Shown here: positions 25,477 to 32,665 of the stretch, one piece after another
How the letters are laid out: the number at the start of each line of letters is the position of its first letter
How positions within the stretch are numbered: position 1 is the stretch's first letter
DNA from: an uncultured Prevotellaceae bacterium
GTDB taxonomy: Bacteria > Bacteroidota > Bacteroidia > Bacteroidales > Bacteroidaceae
Reading direction: 5' to 3'
Assembly (NCBI GenBank): GCA_947174565.1
Contig: CAMWJL010000014.1
Span: 1-37,104 of the forward strand
DNA: 37,104 bases
Notes under the pieces: model-generated
The model's input: the letters and a program-made list of their open reading frames with translations, nothing else
Database searches by the model: none
What the model was told of the DNA's origin: nothing
Made by a program: the position numbers and the translations under genes

Positions 25477-26469
25477 TCACTTGTGGATTTCTAAAAATTT
25501 GTAACCATTAAAGTGAATCATGTGGTCAGGAGTGTCTGCTATCCACGCTTCCGATTCCCACGCAATATCTGCGGAAAACTTCCGAAAAGTCTTCTTGTTC
25601 TCGAAAGCAGAGACAAAAATCAGTTGAGCTGTACAACCTTTCAGTTTGTCTTTCAACTTCTTTACACGTATTTCACCCATTTGTCCAGAACTATGTACAG
25701 CTTCTATCATGAAAAGAAGATTCTTCTCCTTGCTATAAGCAACAACATCGGGCAACTCCTCATGTTCCAACTCGAAGAAGCCCACGCTTTTCAGTTTCTC
25801 ATCTTCACGGATGAGGTATTTATCTGTTGTGTCACCTAAATACAACACTTCGGCACCAAAACCAAAACGTGGCAGGAACTTTTGAATAATGTCGCGCTGT
25901 AATTCGTTATGCTCTCCTGCCGACAACTTGACTTCTATGCCCGAAGGAAGCACTACAGGAATACGCTCCAACGCTCTTTTGTGGGCAAGAAATTCTTTAA
26001 GTTCCTCATTCTTTTGTTTGAACGCAGCCAAAGTAACTTCCCATTCTGCTGTTCCATAAGTTTTTAACAACTGAGCAAAGATGGGTGATGCGGCATATCC
26101 ACGAGTTGGATTGTTTGTTGATTGCTTATCAAGTGCCGAAGAACTGACAATATAACCCGCTGTAGTCAACAGAATAAGATGATGCCGCCGAATGTCATCG
26201 TAAGAACCAGAGGAATAATTTCCTTCCAAGAAGTTGTTCTCAAAAGTGATAATCTGTCTTGTGGTAAGGAAATGCTTTTCTTCTAATGATTTTGCTTCAC
26301 TAAATGATTTCTTAATGTCAGCAAGCACCGCTTCGGCAATGCGTACCTTTGTTCTGTCACTCACCGTATCCAAAGGAATGCCCACGGCTGTCAGCACATT
26401 GAGCATTGAACGGATTAGTTTGTCAATACGTTTCGACTTTCCTGTTTTTAGTTCTTTCATCTTTTTCAC
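25477..26469 (-). CDS. BsuBI/PstI-family type II restriction endonuclease
   Basis: The protein has 330 residues. The C-terminal half matches the BsuBI/PstI restriction endonuclease family: ELPDVVAYSKEKNLLFMIEAVHSSG with Asp241 and Glu256 as candidate PD-(D/E)XK residues, then IRVKKLKDKL, LIFVSAFENKKTFRKF and DIAWESEAWIADTPDHMIHFNG. The N-terminal half (SMLNVLTAVGIPLD, EGNYSSGSYDDIRRHHL, YAASPIFAQLLKTYG) also fits the family's helical domain. Its ATG overlaps the methyltransferase stop by 4 bp, giving coupled translation with the protective enzyme made first. The sequence of this pair looks more AT-rich than its neighbours, which may reflect acquisition. The recognition site cannot be told from sequence. 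Confidence 0.87.
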   Translation of the reverse strand: MKKMKELKTGKSKRIDKLIRSMLNVLTAVGIPLDTVSDRTKVRIAEAVLADIKKSFSEAKSLEEKHFLTTRQIITFENNFLEGNYSSGSYDDIRRHHLILLTTAGYIVSSSALDKQSTNNPTRGYAASPIFAQLLKTYGTAEWEVTLAAFKQKNEELKEFLAHKRALERIPVVLPSGIEVKLSAGEHNELQRDIIQKFLPRFGFGAEVLYLGDTTDKYLIREDEKLKSVGFFELEHEELPDVVAYSKEKNLLFMIEAVHSSGQMGEIRVKKLKDKLKGCTAQLIFVSAFENKKTFRKFSADIAWESEAWIADTPDHMIHFNGYKFLEIHK

Positions 26470-27473
26470 ATCGCAAATAAAGGTTGTAACATTCCGTTCA
26501 ACTCTTCAATCTCATCAGCAGTCCGCTCATTGAGGACATACGTTTCTTTTACACATAAGGCGAGTTGATAAGCCAGCAGAGGGGGGACGGCATTGCCTAT
26601 CTGTGTGAATTGCCGTACCTCATTCCCACAAAACTCAAACCAGTCGGGAAAACTCTGTAGCCTTGCAGCCTCACGTTGCGTGATACGACGGCGACGCCCA
26701 TCCGATAACTTCACTCGTTGCATGTCACTTGTAGCACCAGCCAAGTTGCGACAAGTAATGGTTCGTGCGGGTCTGTCTGCATAGAGGTCGCGTGGAGTAA
26801 TGCAAGCCGATTTCCTTTCATACTCGGCAATATATTTGTCTTGCGAAGGGGTTAAGAAATGGCAACCTTCCACTGCTTCGTACATCGTATCACCTATAGC
26901 CTCACCAACAGTCACCTTCTTTATCTGCACTTTCGGAAACTGAAATCTTGACCGATGCCCGACTACAATGAGACGTTCCCTATTTTGTGGCACACCATAG
27001 TTAACGGCATTCACACATTGATACTCCAGCAGGTAACCGAGTTCGCGTAATTCGTCCAAAATCAGATTAAGATACCATTTGTGAGAAAAAGCAAGATTAC
27101 GCACGTTCTCAAACAAGAAAACCTTGGGTTGCAAACGCCTTACGGCATCAATGAAAATAGGGAAACCGTCTCTTGCGTCGTTCATGCCTTGTTGCTTGCC
27201 TCTCACACTAAAAGGTTGGCAGGGAGGTCCCCCAATAATGATGTCCGCTTGGGGATAGTCGAAACCGACTTCCAACCGAGTCTCATAACAATGCCCCACC
27301 AAATTATGATTGTAGGTTTCAACAGCCGAAGCAACCATTTCATAGCCAATAGTCTCATAACCTGCCGCTTCAAAGCCCAATGACAAGCCACCACAACCTG
27401 CAAAAAGGTCGAGCACCAAAGCTTCCTCTGTAATGTTGGGAATAAGAGTTTCGTTTATCTTTCTAATATACAT
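26466..27473 (-). CDS. DNA (cytosine-5) methyltransferase
   Basis: From ATG 27473 the protein has 335 residues. A longer frame starts at 27530, but a promoter -7 box at 27507-27499 lies inside that extension, so the start MYIRKINETL is preferred. All C5-methyltransferase motifs are present: motif I LVLDLFAGCGGLSLGFE, motif IV IIGGPPCQPFS with catalytic Cys85, motif VI FLFENVRNL, motif VIII NYGVPQNRERL, and motif X TQIGNAVPPLLA. The target-recognition region lies between motifs VIII and IX. It would protect DNA from the nuclease directly downstream. Pairing with a BsuBI/PstI-type nuclease is unusual, since PstI and BsuBI themselves work with N6-adenine methyltransferases. Confidence 0.95.
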   Translation of the reverse strand: MYIRKINETLIPNITEEALVLDLFAGCGGLSLGFEAAGYETIGYEMVASAVETYNHNLVGHCYETRLEVGFDYPQADIIIGGPPCQPFSVRGKQQGMNDARDGFPIFIDAVRRLQPKVFLFENVRNLAFSHKWYLNLILDELRELGYLLEYQCVNAVNYGVPQNRERLIVVGHRSRFQFPKVQIKKVTVGEAIGDTMYEAVEGCHFLTPSQDKYIAEYERKSACITPRDLYADRPARTITCRNLAGATSDMQRVKLSDGRRRRITQREAARLQSFPDWFEFCGNEVRQFTQIGNAVPPLLAYQLALCVKETYVLNERTADEIEELNGMLQPLFAM

Positions 27474-27498
27474 GCCAAACGTTCTTCCTTTTCTGCTT

Positions 27499-27531
27499 GC
27501 AAAGATACACTTTTCCATTGAATCCATCAAA
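27499..27531 (-). promoter_or_regulatory. Promoter of the restriction-modification operon
   Basis: Minus-strand TTTG (27531-27528) is followed after 20 bp by TATCTTTGC (27507-27499). It lies 26 bp upstream of the ATG at 27473 and decides the start of the methyltransferase. It is back to back with the promoter of the DUF6078-like gene at 27594. Confidence 0.75.
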
Positions 27532-27593
27532 GAAAAGAGAGATACAACCTGAAAAAAGGAAGGCTTCGTGTGGATGCTTTCTCCGAATTGTTG

Positions 27594-27602
27594 TATCTTT
27601 GC
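27594..27602 (+). promoter_or_regulatory. -7 box for the DUF6078-like gene
   Basis: TATCTTTGC matches the -7 consensus and is 41 bp upstream of the ATG at 27643. No -33 TTTG at standard spacing is seen. Confidence 0.55.
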
Positions 27603-27642
27603 AAAGACGAAAAAACACCATAACTAATACCCATGATTTGAT

Positions 27643-28083
27643 ATGATGACTACAGCCTTTCAACTTTCTGATGTGCCGGGCAATTTCCCTTTGTGCCTGA
27701 ACGGGCAATGCCCTTTGGCAGAGCAGTGTCTGCACCACATCGTGCGGACGATGGTGCCAGCCGACCAACTGATTCTGCATGTGTTTAATCCCGAGGCGGT
27801 TCGGGGCAGCGAGGACTGCCCGTTCTTCCGCGAGCGGAAACTGGACCGCTATGCCGTAGGGTTCACGGGGATGCAGTCCGAAATGAAGCCACGCCAATAT
27901 GCTGTTTTCAGTTGGCATCTACAGGCTCACTGGGGACGCAACCCATACTATGAACGCAGAAGCGGCAAGCGATGGCTGTCGCCTGCGGAGCAGAAGGTGG
28001 TGCGGACGGCGTTGCGGTCGGCAGGCGTGACGGAGGACTTGGAGTTTGACCGCTATGAGTTCCGCATCAACTGGACGGACTAA
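27643..28083 (+). CDS. DUF6078-like small cysteine-containing protein
   Basis: The protein has 146 residues; MM at the start leaves 27643 and 27646 as equal start choices. It begins with NFPLCLNGQCPLAEQC, where Cys18, Cys23 and Cys29 form CX4CX5C, and a fourth cysteine (Cys58) follows in SEDCPFF. This spacing could bind zinc or an iron-sulfur cluster. The second half has FTGMQSEMKPRQYAVF, HWGRNPYYERRSGKRWLSPAEQ and a final RYEFRINW. It resembles the DUF6078 family of Bacteroidetes as I recall it; the function is unknown. There is no signal peptide, so it is cytosolic. It is monocistronic, followed by a tandem repeat. Confidence 0.75.
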   Translation: MMTTAFQLSDVPGNFPLCLNGQCPLAEQCLHHIVRTMVPADQLILHVFNPEAVRGSEDCPFFRERKLDRYAVGFTGMQSEMKPRQYAVFSWHLQAHWGRNPYYERRSGKRWLSPAEQKVVRTALRSAGVTEDLEFDRYEFRINWTD

Positions 28084-28111
28084 CCTGTCAGTACCCACAT
28101 CGTCATTCGTC

Positions 28112-28243
28112 AGGACTCCTATACCGACACTTGCGGACGATAGTCCTTCCGTTGCAGGACTGCAATCCTTCCACAGCAGGACAGCTGTCCTTCCGCAGGA
28201 GGACTACAGTCCTCGTGAAGCAGGACAGAAACGAGGACTGCAC
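28112..28243. repeat. 22-bp tandem repeat, six units
   Basis: Six consecutive 22-bp units start at 28112, 28134, 28156, 28178, 28200 and 28222. Most open with AGGAC and carry a palindromic core of the form AGGACNNNNGTCCT; in the unit at 28178 AGGACAGCTGTCCT is a perfect 14-bp palindrome. Units are diverged but keep the period exactly. The period is not a multiple of three and the block lies between a stop codon and a promoter, so it is noncoding. Minus-strand frames across it are products of the repeat. Confidence 0.75.
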
Positions 28244-28328
28244 CGTTTGGAACGGCTTTTCTACAGTCGGTTTTGCCTCCTGAACCATAAAAAGCAACAG
28301 AGATTGTTGGCAATACAGAACATTTCAG

Positions 28329-28337
28329 TACCTTTGC
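28329..28337 (+). promoter_or_regulatory. -7 box for the DUF1294-beta-lactamase gene
   Basis: TACCTTTGC matches TAnnTTTGC and lies 20 bp before the ATG. A TTGG at 28307-28310 is 18 bp upstream as a weak -33. The element implies that the gene is transcribed independently of the tandem repeat region. Confidence 0.6.
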
Positions 28338-28356
28338 CTTCAATAAGCATAGCGAC

Positions 28357-29466
28357 ATGACAAAGATATTACTCTGCTACTTCCTCATCGTCAGCCTCAT
28401 CACGTTCTTCGTCTATGGCATCGACAAGCTGAAGGCGAAAAAGTCGTGGAGGCGCATATCGGAATCCCGACTGCTGTGGCTTGCCTTCATAGGCGGCAGC
28501 TTCGGTGCGTGGGGCGGCATGCAGGTGTGGCGGCACAAGACACTGCACAAGAAATTCCGTTACGGCGTGCCCGCATTCATGCTCCTGCACATCGGTCTGC
28601 TGGGGTTCTGTTGGTGCAGCACCACCCAATCCGCATTGGAGCGTAGCGTCCCGAATAACCAACTACAAGAGAAGATAGACAGCCTCATCAGCATGAACGA
28701 GGCGGATGTGGGCGTAGCGGTGTTCATGGACGGGCAGATGGTGTGCCAAGCCCATGCCGACAAAGCGTTTCCGCTGATGAGCGTGTTCAAACTTCATCAG
28801 GCCATCGTGGTGCTCGACAGCATGGAGCGCGGCTCGGTGTCGCTCGATTCGACCGTGCTTGTGACCAAAGAGATGCTTCGACCAAACACATACAGCCCTT
28901 TGCGCGACGCCCATCCCGACGGCAATATCCGCCTCACGATTGAGAACCTGCTGCGCTATTCTCTGCTCCAAAGCGACAACAACGCTTGCGACATCCTCTT
29001 CTCCCTCTTCGGCGGCACAGCTCATGTACAATCCGAAATGCGGAAGTTGGGACTGAGCCACACACAGATACGCTGGACGGAGGATGAAATGCACACGGAC
29101 GAGGCTCGCTCCACAGAGAATTTCGGCACACCCGAAGATGCCGTCCGACTGGTGGAGATTGCCTACCAGAACGAGTGGCTCAGAGAGACGCTCACGCACT
29201 GCGCCACTGGGCAAAACCGCCTTCCTGCGCTCTTGCCCCGAGGCGACAGCGTTCTCATCGGACACAAAACTGGCACATGGGGCACCATGCCCGACGGCAC
29301 AGTCAATGGCATCAACGACATTGGCTTTGTCATCCTCCCCGATGGTCGGCACTATTCCATCGCCGTATTCTGTACTCGGTCAACCCTCTCGTTTGAAGAC
29401 ACCGAGTCCCTCATCGCCCAAATATCACTGATGGTTTACAACTATATAAATAGTAGCAAAGAATGA
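28357..29466 (+). CDS. DUF1294 membrane domain fused to class A beta-lactamase
   Basis: One uninterrupted 369-residue frame joins two families. Residues 1-95 match DUF1294: a membrane helix (LLCYFLIVSLITFFVYG), YGIDKLKAKKSWRRISE, LAFIGGSFGAWGGMQ, FRHKT-like WRHKTLHKKF, then a second helix near 74-92. Residues about 105-365 are a class A beta-lactamase: nucleophile Ser142 and Lys145 in PLMSVFKLH, SDN loop Ser206-Asp207-Asn208, the omega-loop Glu242 in WTEDEM, and Lys304-Thr305-Gly306 in GHKTGTW. The WTEDEM omega loop is like the A2 subclass (CfxA/PER). With two helices the enzyme would face the periplasm, tethered to the inner membrane. There is no ordinary signal peptide. All catalytic motifs are intact; substrate range is unknown. 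Confidence 0.9.
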   Translation: MTKILLCYFLIVSLITFFVYGIDKLKAKKSWRRISESRLLWLAFIGGSFGAWGGMQVWRHKTLHKKFRYGVPAFMLLHIGLLGFCWCSTTQSALERSVPNNQLQEKIDSLISMNEADVGVAVFMDGQMVCQAHADKAFPLMSVFKLHQAIVVLDSMERGSVSLDSTVLVTKEMLRPNTYSPLRDAHPDGNIRLTIENLLRYSLLQSDNNACDILFSLFGGTAHVQSEMRKLGLSHTQIRWTEDEMHTDEARSTENFGTPEDAVRLVEIAYQNEWLRETLTHCATGQNRLPALLPRGDSVLIGHKTGTWGTMPDGTVNGINDIGFVILPDGRHYSIAVFCTRSTLSFEDTESLIAQISLMVYNYINSSKE

Positions 29467-29559
29467 CGCTGCGTGTACAAAACGTATTGCCTTGCATTGT
29501 GGTTGGATTTCACGACACAACAAATTCTCGGCTACAAGGTCTCAAATCTGCAACTATTC

Positions 29560-29591
29560 TTTGCAGATGGGGAAATAATTACTACATTTGC
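29560..29591 (+). promoter_or_regulatory. Promoter of the putative toxin-antitoxin pair
   Basis: TTTG at 29560-29563 is followed after 19 bp by TACATTTGC at 29583-29591, an exact match. Transcription would start near 29598, 18 bp before the ATG at 29616. This rules out the longer frame that begins at 29473. Confidence 0.78.
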
Positions 29592-29615
29592 AGCAGATAA
29601 TCAAACAAGAGTGAT

Positions 29616-29762
29616 ATGGAAAAGAATAACAACAAAGAGAGAATCAGCCTTCTCGAAAGGGCAAGAAGACTTGGCAAGGTGTGTGAGGTCGTGCCAGGAT
29701 TCTCTTTTAACTCCGACTCTAAAATCAAGCTCTACGAGTTCTGTGGCACGTATTCTAATTGA
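29616..29762 (+). CDS. Putative 48-residue antitoxin of the PIN toxin
   Basis: A 49-codon frame from ATG 29616 encodes MEKNNNKERISLLERARRLG, then KVCEVVPGFSFNSDSKIKLY and ends EFCGTYSN before TGA at 29760. It follows directly on an exact promoter and overlaps the PIN start by 20 bp. Small size, basic helical first half and overlap with a PIN gene are the usual arrangement of type II antitoxins. I do not recognise the fold. The role is inferred from position. Confidence 0.65.
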   Translation: MEKNNNKERISLLERARRLGKVCEVVPGFSFNSDSKIKLYEFCGTYSN

Positions 29763-30165
29763 CACCAACGCTTTCATCAATCTGGCAACGGGCAACTCTG
29801 ACGAATTTAGCCGAGACGTTAAAGCCATTCTTGATGATTATGAGAATGAGTTTCTTATCAGTATGGAATCCGTCAGAGAACTCATTGTGGCGTACAGGAC
29901 AAAGAATCTCCTGTCTAAGTATTGGAAATCAGCGCATGACATGGTAGATTCCATCGAACGGGACTTCAACATTCAGACAGTGCGTACAGACATGGAAGTG
30001 ATGCGTACAATGTCCGACCTCATCATCAATGAGGCACAGGGGCACAACGACCCGTCTGACCACATCATTATTGCACACGCCATGACGCTGAACCTTCCCC
30101 TTATCTCGTCTGATACAAAATTCCCCTTCTACCGCAAGCAAGGACTGGACTTGATAGCCTATTAA
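29743..30165 (+). CDS. PIN-domain toxin (VapC-like ribonuclease)
   Basis: From GTG 29743 the protein has 140 residues, the usual PIN length, starting MARILIDTNAFINLATG. PIN acidic residues appear in order: Asp7 in LIDTN, Glu in ESVRELIVAY, Asp in NDPSDHIIIAHAM, and Asp in ISSDTKFPFYRKQG. These coordinate magnesium in PIN ribonucleases. The frame is open back to 29473, but the extra 90 residues cross a promoter and are low in conserved character, so the internal GTG is preferred. The start lies inside the last seven codons of the 48-residue frame upstream, so translation would be coupled. Probably the toxin of a type II toxin-antitoxin pair. Confidence 0.82.
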   Translation: MARILIDTNAFINLATGNSDEFSRDVKAILDDYENEFLISMESVRELIVAYRTKNLLSKYWKSAHDMVDSIERDFNIQTVRTDMEVMRTMSDLIINEAQGHNDPSDHIIIAHAMTLNLPLISSDTKFPFYRKQGLDLIAY

Positions 30166-30319
30166 CCCCACCAGATTGTCGCCACATCAGAAACATTTTT
30201 ACATCATGTATGCAGTTGGTTATCACGAGGAAAAGAGCGACCAGCTCTATATCTGTATCGGTCTAAAATCATGACAGAAAAGAAGTAACAAATCTATCTA
30301 TCCTAACAAGTTTGACATT

Positions 30320-31096
30320 ATGGAATTTGACAAATTATTCGACCTGTCAGGCAAAGTCGCAGTCGTAACGGGAGGCGGCGACGGTATCGGCAAAGCCGCG
30401 TGTGAAGTGCTTGCTGCCGCAGGAGCATCAGTGGTGGTGAGCAATCTTTCTTTGGAGAAAGCCGAGAGCACAGTGGATGGCATCGTCAAGGCTGGAGGCA
30501 AGGCTGTGGCGGTGAAGTGCGATGTGATGAACAAAGAGGACTTGTCCAACCTCGTGTCTTTTGCGGTCAAGACCTACGGCACAATCAACATCTTGGTGAA
30601 CAATGCAGGATTGGGTGGCGGAGGCAGAGAAAATCCCTTCGACATCGACCTCGACTATGTGGAGCGCATCTATACAATCAATGTTTTCGCACCTTGGCAA
30701 CTCAGCAAACTGGTGGCTCCATACATGAAGGAATCGGGCTATGGGAGCATCATCAATATCACGTCCATGAGCAGCATCAACAACAGCCCAGCCATGGCAA
30801 TCTACGGCTCTTCCAAGGCAGCACTCAACCACATGGCTTCCAACCTCGCATTTGATTACGGTCCAATGGGCATCAGAGTGAACAATGTAGGTCCAGGCGC
30901 AACAAAGACCCGTGCTCTTTCCACGGTGCTGACTCCTGAAATAGAGGCTAAGATGCTCGCTCACACACCGATAAAGCGTCTTGGAGAAGTGTCCGATATT
31001 GCTGGAGCCGTCTTGTATTTTGCTTCTCCCGTGTCAGAGTGGGTGAGCGGACAAGTGCTGATGGTGAATGGCGGAGGTGTTCAGACGCTGGATTGA
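30320..31096 (+). CDS. SDR oxidoreductase, 7alpha-hydroxysteroid-dehydrogenase-like
   Basis: The protein has 258 residues and is a classical short-chain dehydrogenase. The nucleotide loop is TGGGDGIG (17-24), NNAG lies at 94-97, and the catalytic triad is Ser149, Tyr162, Lys166 in the SMSSINNSPAMAIYGSSK region. The end WVSGQVLMVNGGGVQTLD and TPEIEAKMLAHTPIKRLGE closely track E. coli HdhA (WVSGQILTVSGGGVQ; TPEIEQKMLQHTPIRRLG). HdhA oxidises the 7alpha-hydroxyl of bile acids. At the cofactor position, HdhA has Asp42 where this protein has Asn42 in VVVSNLSLEK, so NAD versus NADP preference may differ. The bile-acid role is inferred, strengthened by the adjacent choloylglycine-hydrolase homologue. 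Confidence 0.82.
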   Translation: MEFDKLFDLSGKVAVVTGGGDGIGKAACEVLAAAGASVVVSNLSLEKAESTVDGIVKAGGKAVAVKCDVMNKEDLSNLVSFAVKTYGTINILVNNAGLGGGGRENPFDIDLDYVERIYTINVFAPWQLSKLVAPYMKESGYGSIINITSMSSINNSPAMAIYGSSKAALNHMASNLAFDYGPMGIRVNNVGPGATKTRALSTVLTPEIEAKMLAHTPIKRLGEVSDIAGAVLYFASPVSEWVSGQVLMVNGGGVQTLD

Positions 31097-31290
31097 GCCG
31101 CTTAACACGCTTTGCCCTTCAAAGCATTGGATACAAGATGGCGCATAAACACCTGCTAAATACTGATTAAAAGTGCATCTTTTGTTTGTTAGACAAAACA
31201 CCAAAAGTGTCAAAAAGATAAAAACCACGCATTTATCAGATGAACGACAAAAATTTCATCGGTTGATGTGAAGATATTGTGATTTTTATC

Positions 31291-31299
31291 TACATTTGC
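31291..31299 (+). promoter_or_regulatory. -7 box for the choloylglycine-hydrolase-family gene
   Basis: TACATTTGC matches TAnnTTTGC and lies 52 bp before the preferred ATG at 31352. It shows that this gene has its own promoter and is not only co-transcribed with the SDR. The 240-255 bp gap between the genes holds no strong terminator. Confidence 0.6.
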
Positions 31300-31351
31300 A
31301 GCCAACAGAGAGTGTTCATTATTTTGTTTAATTAAAATGCTTAGCACAATT

Positions 31352-32431
31352 ATGAAACAGAGATTATTTTTCCTGCTTGCATCGTTGATGATGCTCACAC
31401 ATGCGACAACTGCAGACGCTTGCACTGGCATTACGCTGCAAAGTCTTGACGGCAAAACCGTTGTAGCCCGCACCATCGAATGGGGAGGGAGCAGTTTGGA
31501 AAGCAGCTATGTGGTTGTACCACGAGGATATGTGCAGCAATCTTACATCAACGGAGAGAAAAACGGCATGGAGTTCACGGCTCGCTATGGCTATGTGGGC
31601 ATGGCTGTAGAAATAGAAGAGTACGTTACCGAAGGACTCAATGAGGAAGGCTTATCTGTCGGCCTATTCTACTTCCCCCGTTACGGCAAATACGAGGAAT
31701 ACGACCCAGCCAACAGGGCTACGACCATCGGCGATTTACAGGTCGTATCATGGATTTTAGGCAGTTTCAAGACCATAGACGAATTGCAAGAGGGCATCAA
31801 GCATGTACACATCGCTACAGCCGACCCACGCTCTTCTACTGTCCATTGGCGCATAGCCGAGCCAACGGGACGGCAGGTGGTGCTGGAAATAGTAGATGGC
31901 AAGGTGCATTTCTATGAGAACACGCTCGGCGTGCTCACCAACTCGCCTGGATTTGAGTGGCATTTAGCTAACCTCAACAACTACATCAACTTGTACCCTG
32001 GCACCGAAGAGCCACGCGACTTCGGTGGTGTGCAAATGGCTTCGTTCGGTGCAAGCAGCAGCATGATTGGCTTGCCGGGCGATGTAACCCCTCCGTCACG
32101 CTTTATCCGCGCTGCATTCTATCGGGTCACTGCGCCACAGAAGAACACAGCCACGGAAAGCGTAATGCAGTGTTTCCAAATACTGAACAGCTTTGACATT
32201 CCCGTAGGCATAGAATACCCCAAAGGGAAAATTCCTTCTGACATCCCAAGTGCCACACAATGGACCGTAGCCACCGACATGAGCGGTCGCAAGATTTATT
32301 ATCGCACGATGTATAACAGCGCCATCCGCTGCTTTGACCTCAACACCATCAATTTCGCAAAAGTGAAGTACCAATCTGCGCCACTCGACAAGGTGAAAGC
32401 CCAGCCAGTGACAATGATTGAGGTTAAGTGA
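31352..32431 (+). CDS. Choloylglycine hydrolase / penicillin V acylase-family enzyme
   Basis: From ATG 31352 the protein has 359 residues; an upstream in-frame ATG at 31337 adds 5. The signal peptide ends in ADA, placing Cys24 at the new N-terminus as the Ntn-hydrolase nucleophile. Arg40 lies 16 residues later (VARTIEW), as Arg18 does relative to Cys2 in bile salt hydrolase. The position equivalent to Asp21 is Glu43 here. GLNEEGLSVGLFYFP, the VLTNSPGFEWH asparagine motif and Arg in PPSRFIRAAF fit the family. The enzyme cleaves amide bonds of conjugated bile acids or similar amides in the periplasm. Whether it acts on bile salts, penicillin V or N-acyl amides cannot be settled by sequence. Confidence 0.85.
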   Translation: MKQRLFFLLASLMMLTHATTADACTGITLQSLDGKTVVARTIEWGGSSLESSYVVVPRGYVQQSYINGEKNGMEFTARYGYVGMAVEIEEYVTEGLNEEGLSVGLFYFPRYGKYEEYDPANRATTIGDLQVVSWILGSFKTIDELQEGIKHVHIATADPRSSTVHWRIAEPTGRQVVLEIVDGKVHFYENTLGVLTNSPGFEWHLANLNNYINLYPGTEEPRDFGGVQMASFGASSSMIGLPGDVTPPSRFIRAAFYRVTAPQKNTATESVMQCFQILNSFDIPVGIEYPKGKIPSDIPSATQWTVATDMSGRKIYYRTMYNSAIRCFDLNTINFAKVKYQSAPLDKVKAQPVTMIEVK

Positions 32432-32479
32432 GACACAGCGATGCAACAGAGAATTTAACCATTTAACATCTAAAAATCC

Positions 32480-32527
32480 CATATTCCCCCTGTTCGCTTA
32501 TGAAATAGGCAAACAGGGGGGAATATG
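32480..32527 (+). terminator. Hairpin after choloylglycine-hydrolase-family gene
   Basis: CATATTCCCCCTGTT (32480-32494) pairs with AACAGGGGGGAATATG (32512-32527) with one bulged G around a 17-nt loop. It is 49 bp past the stop codon. There is no T-tract, but the stem is long. Confidence 0.65.
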
Positions 32528-32568
32528 CGTTCAAACTCATCCAAATACAAACATAAAAAATCAATTCA

Positions 32569-32600
32569 TTTGGTGGGATGAAGGAAAATGTGTATATTTG
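32569..32600 (+). promoter_or_regulatory. Promoter of the NfeD-like/flotillin operon
   Basis: TTTG at 32569-32572 is followed after 20 bp by TATATTTG at 32593-32600, an exact TAnnTTTG. The leader to the ATG at 32666 is about 60 nt. Confidence 0.72.
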
Positions 32601-32665
32601 TGGCGAGATTTAGAAATTTTGTAAAGTTGTAGAACCTTTCGTCTGTCATTCAGGCTATTAACAGA

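Noticed and set aside
28103..28358. Minus-strand frames over the 22-bp array
   Set aside because: They are generated by the repeat and cross the promoter of the beta-lactamase fusion; no start signal or domain supports them.
29473..29742. N-terminal 90-codon extension of the PIN gene
   Set aside because: It contains an exact promoter (29560-29591) and the 48-residue frame in another phase; the PIN fold begins only at the GTG at 29743.
30205..30273. 22-codon frame MYAVGYHEEKSDQLYICIG... before the SDR gene
   Set aside because: Too short to support, no promoter nearby; could be a leader or remnant but nothing shows it.
31109..31200. Weak hairpins between the SDR and choloylglycine-hydrolase genes
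   Set aside because: Stems of about 6 bp only; not distinguishable from chance.
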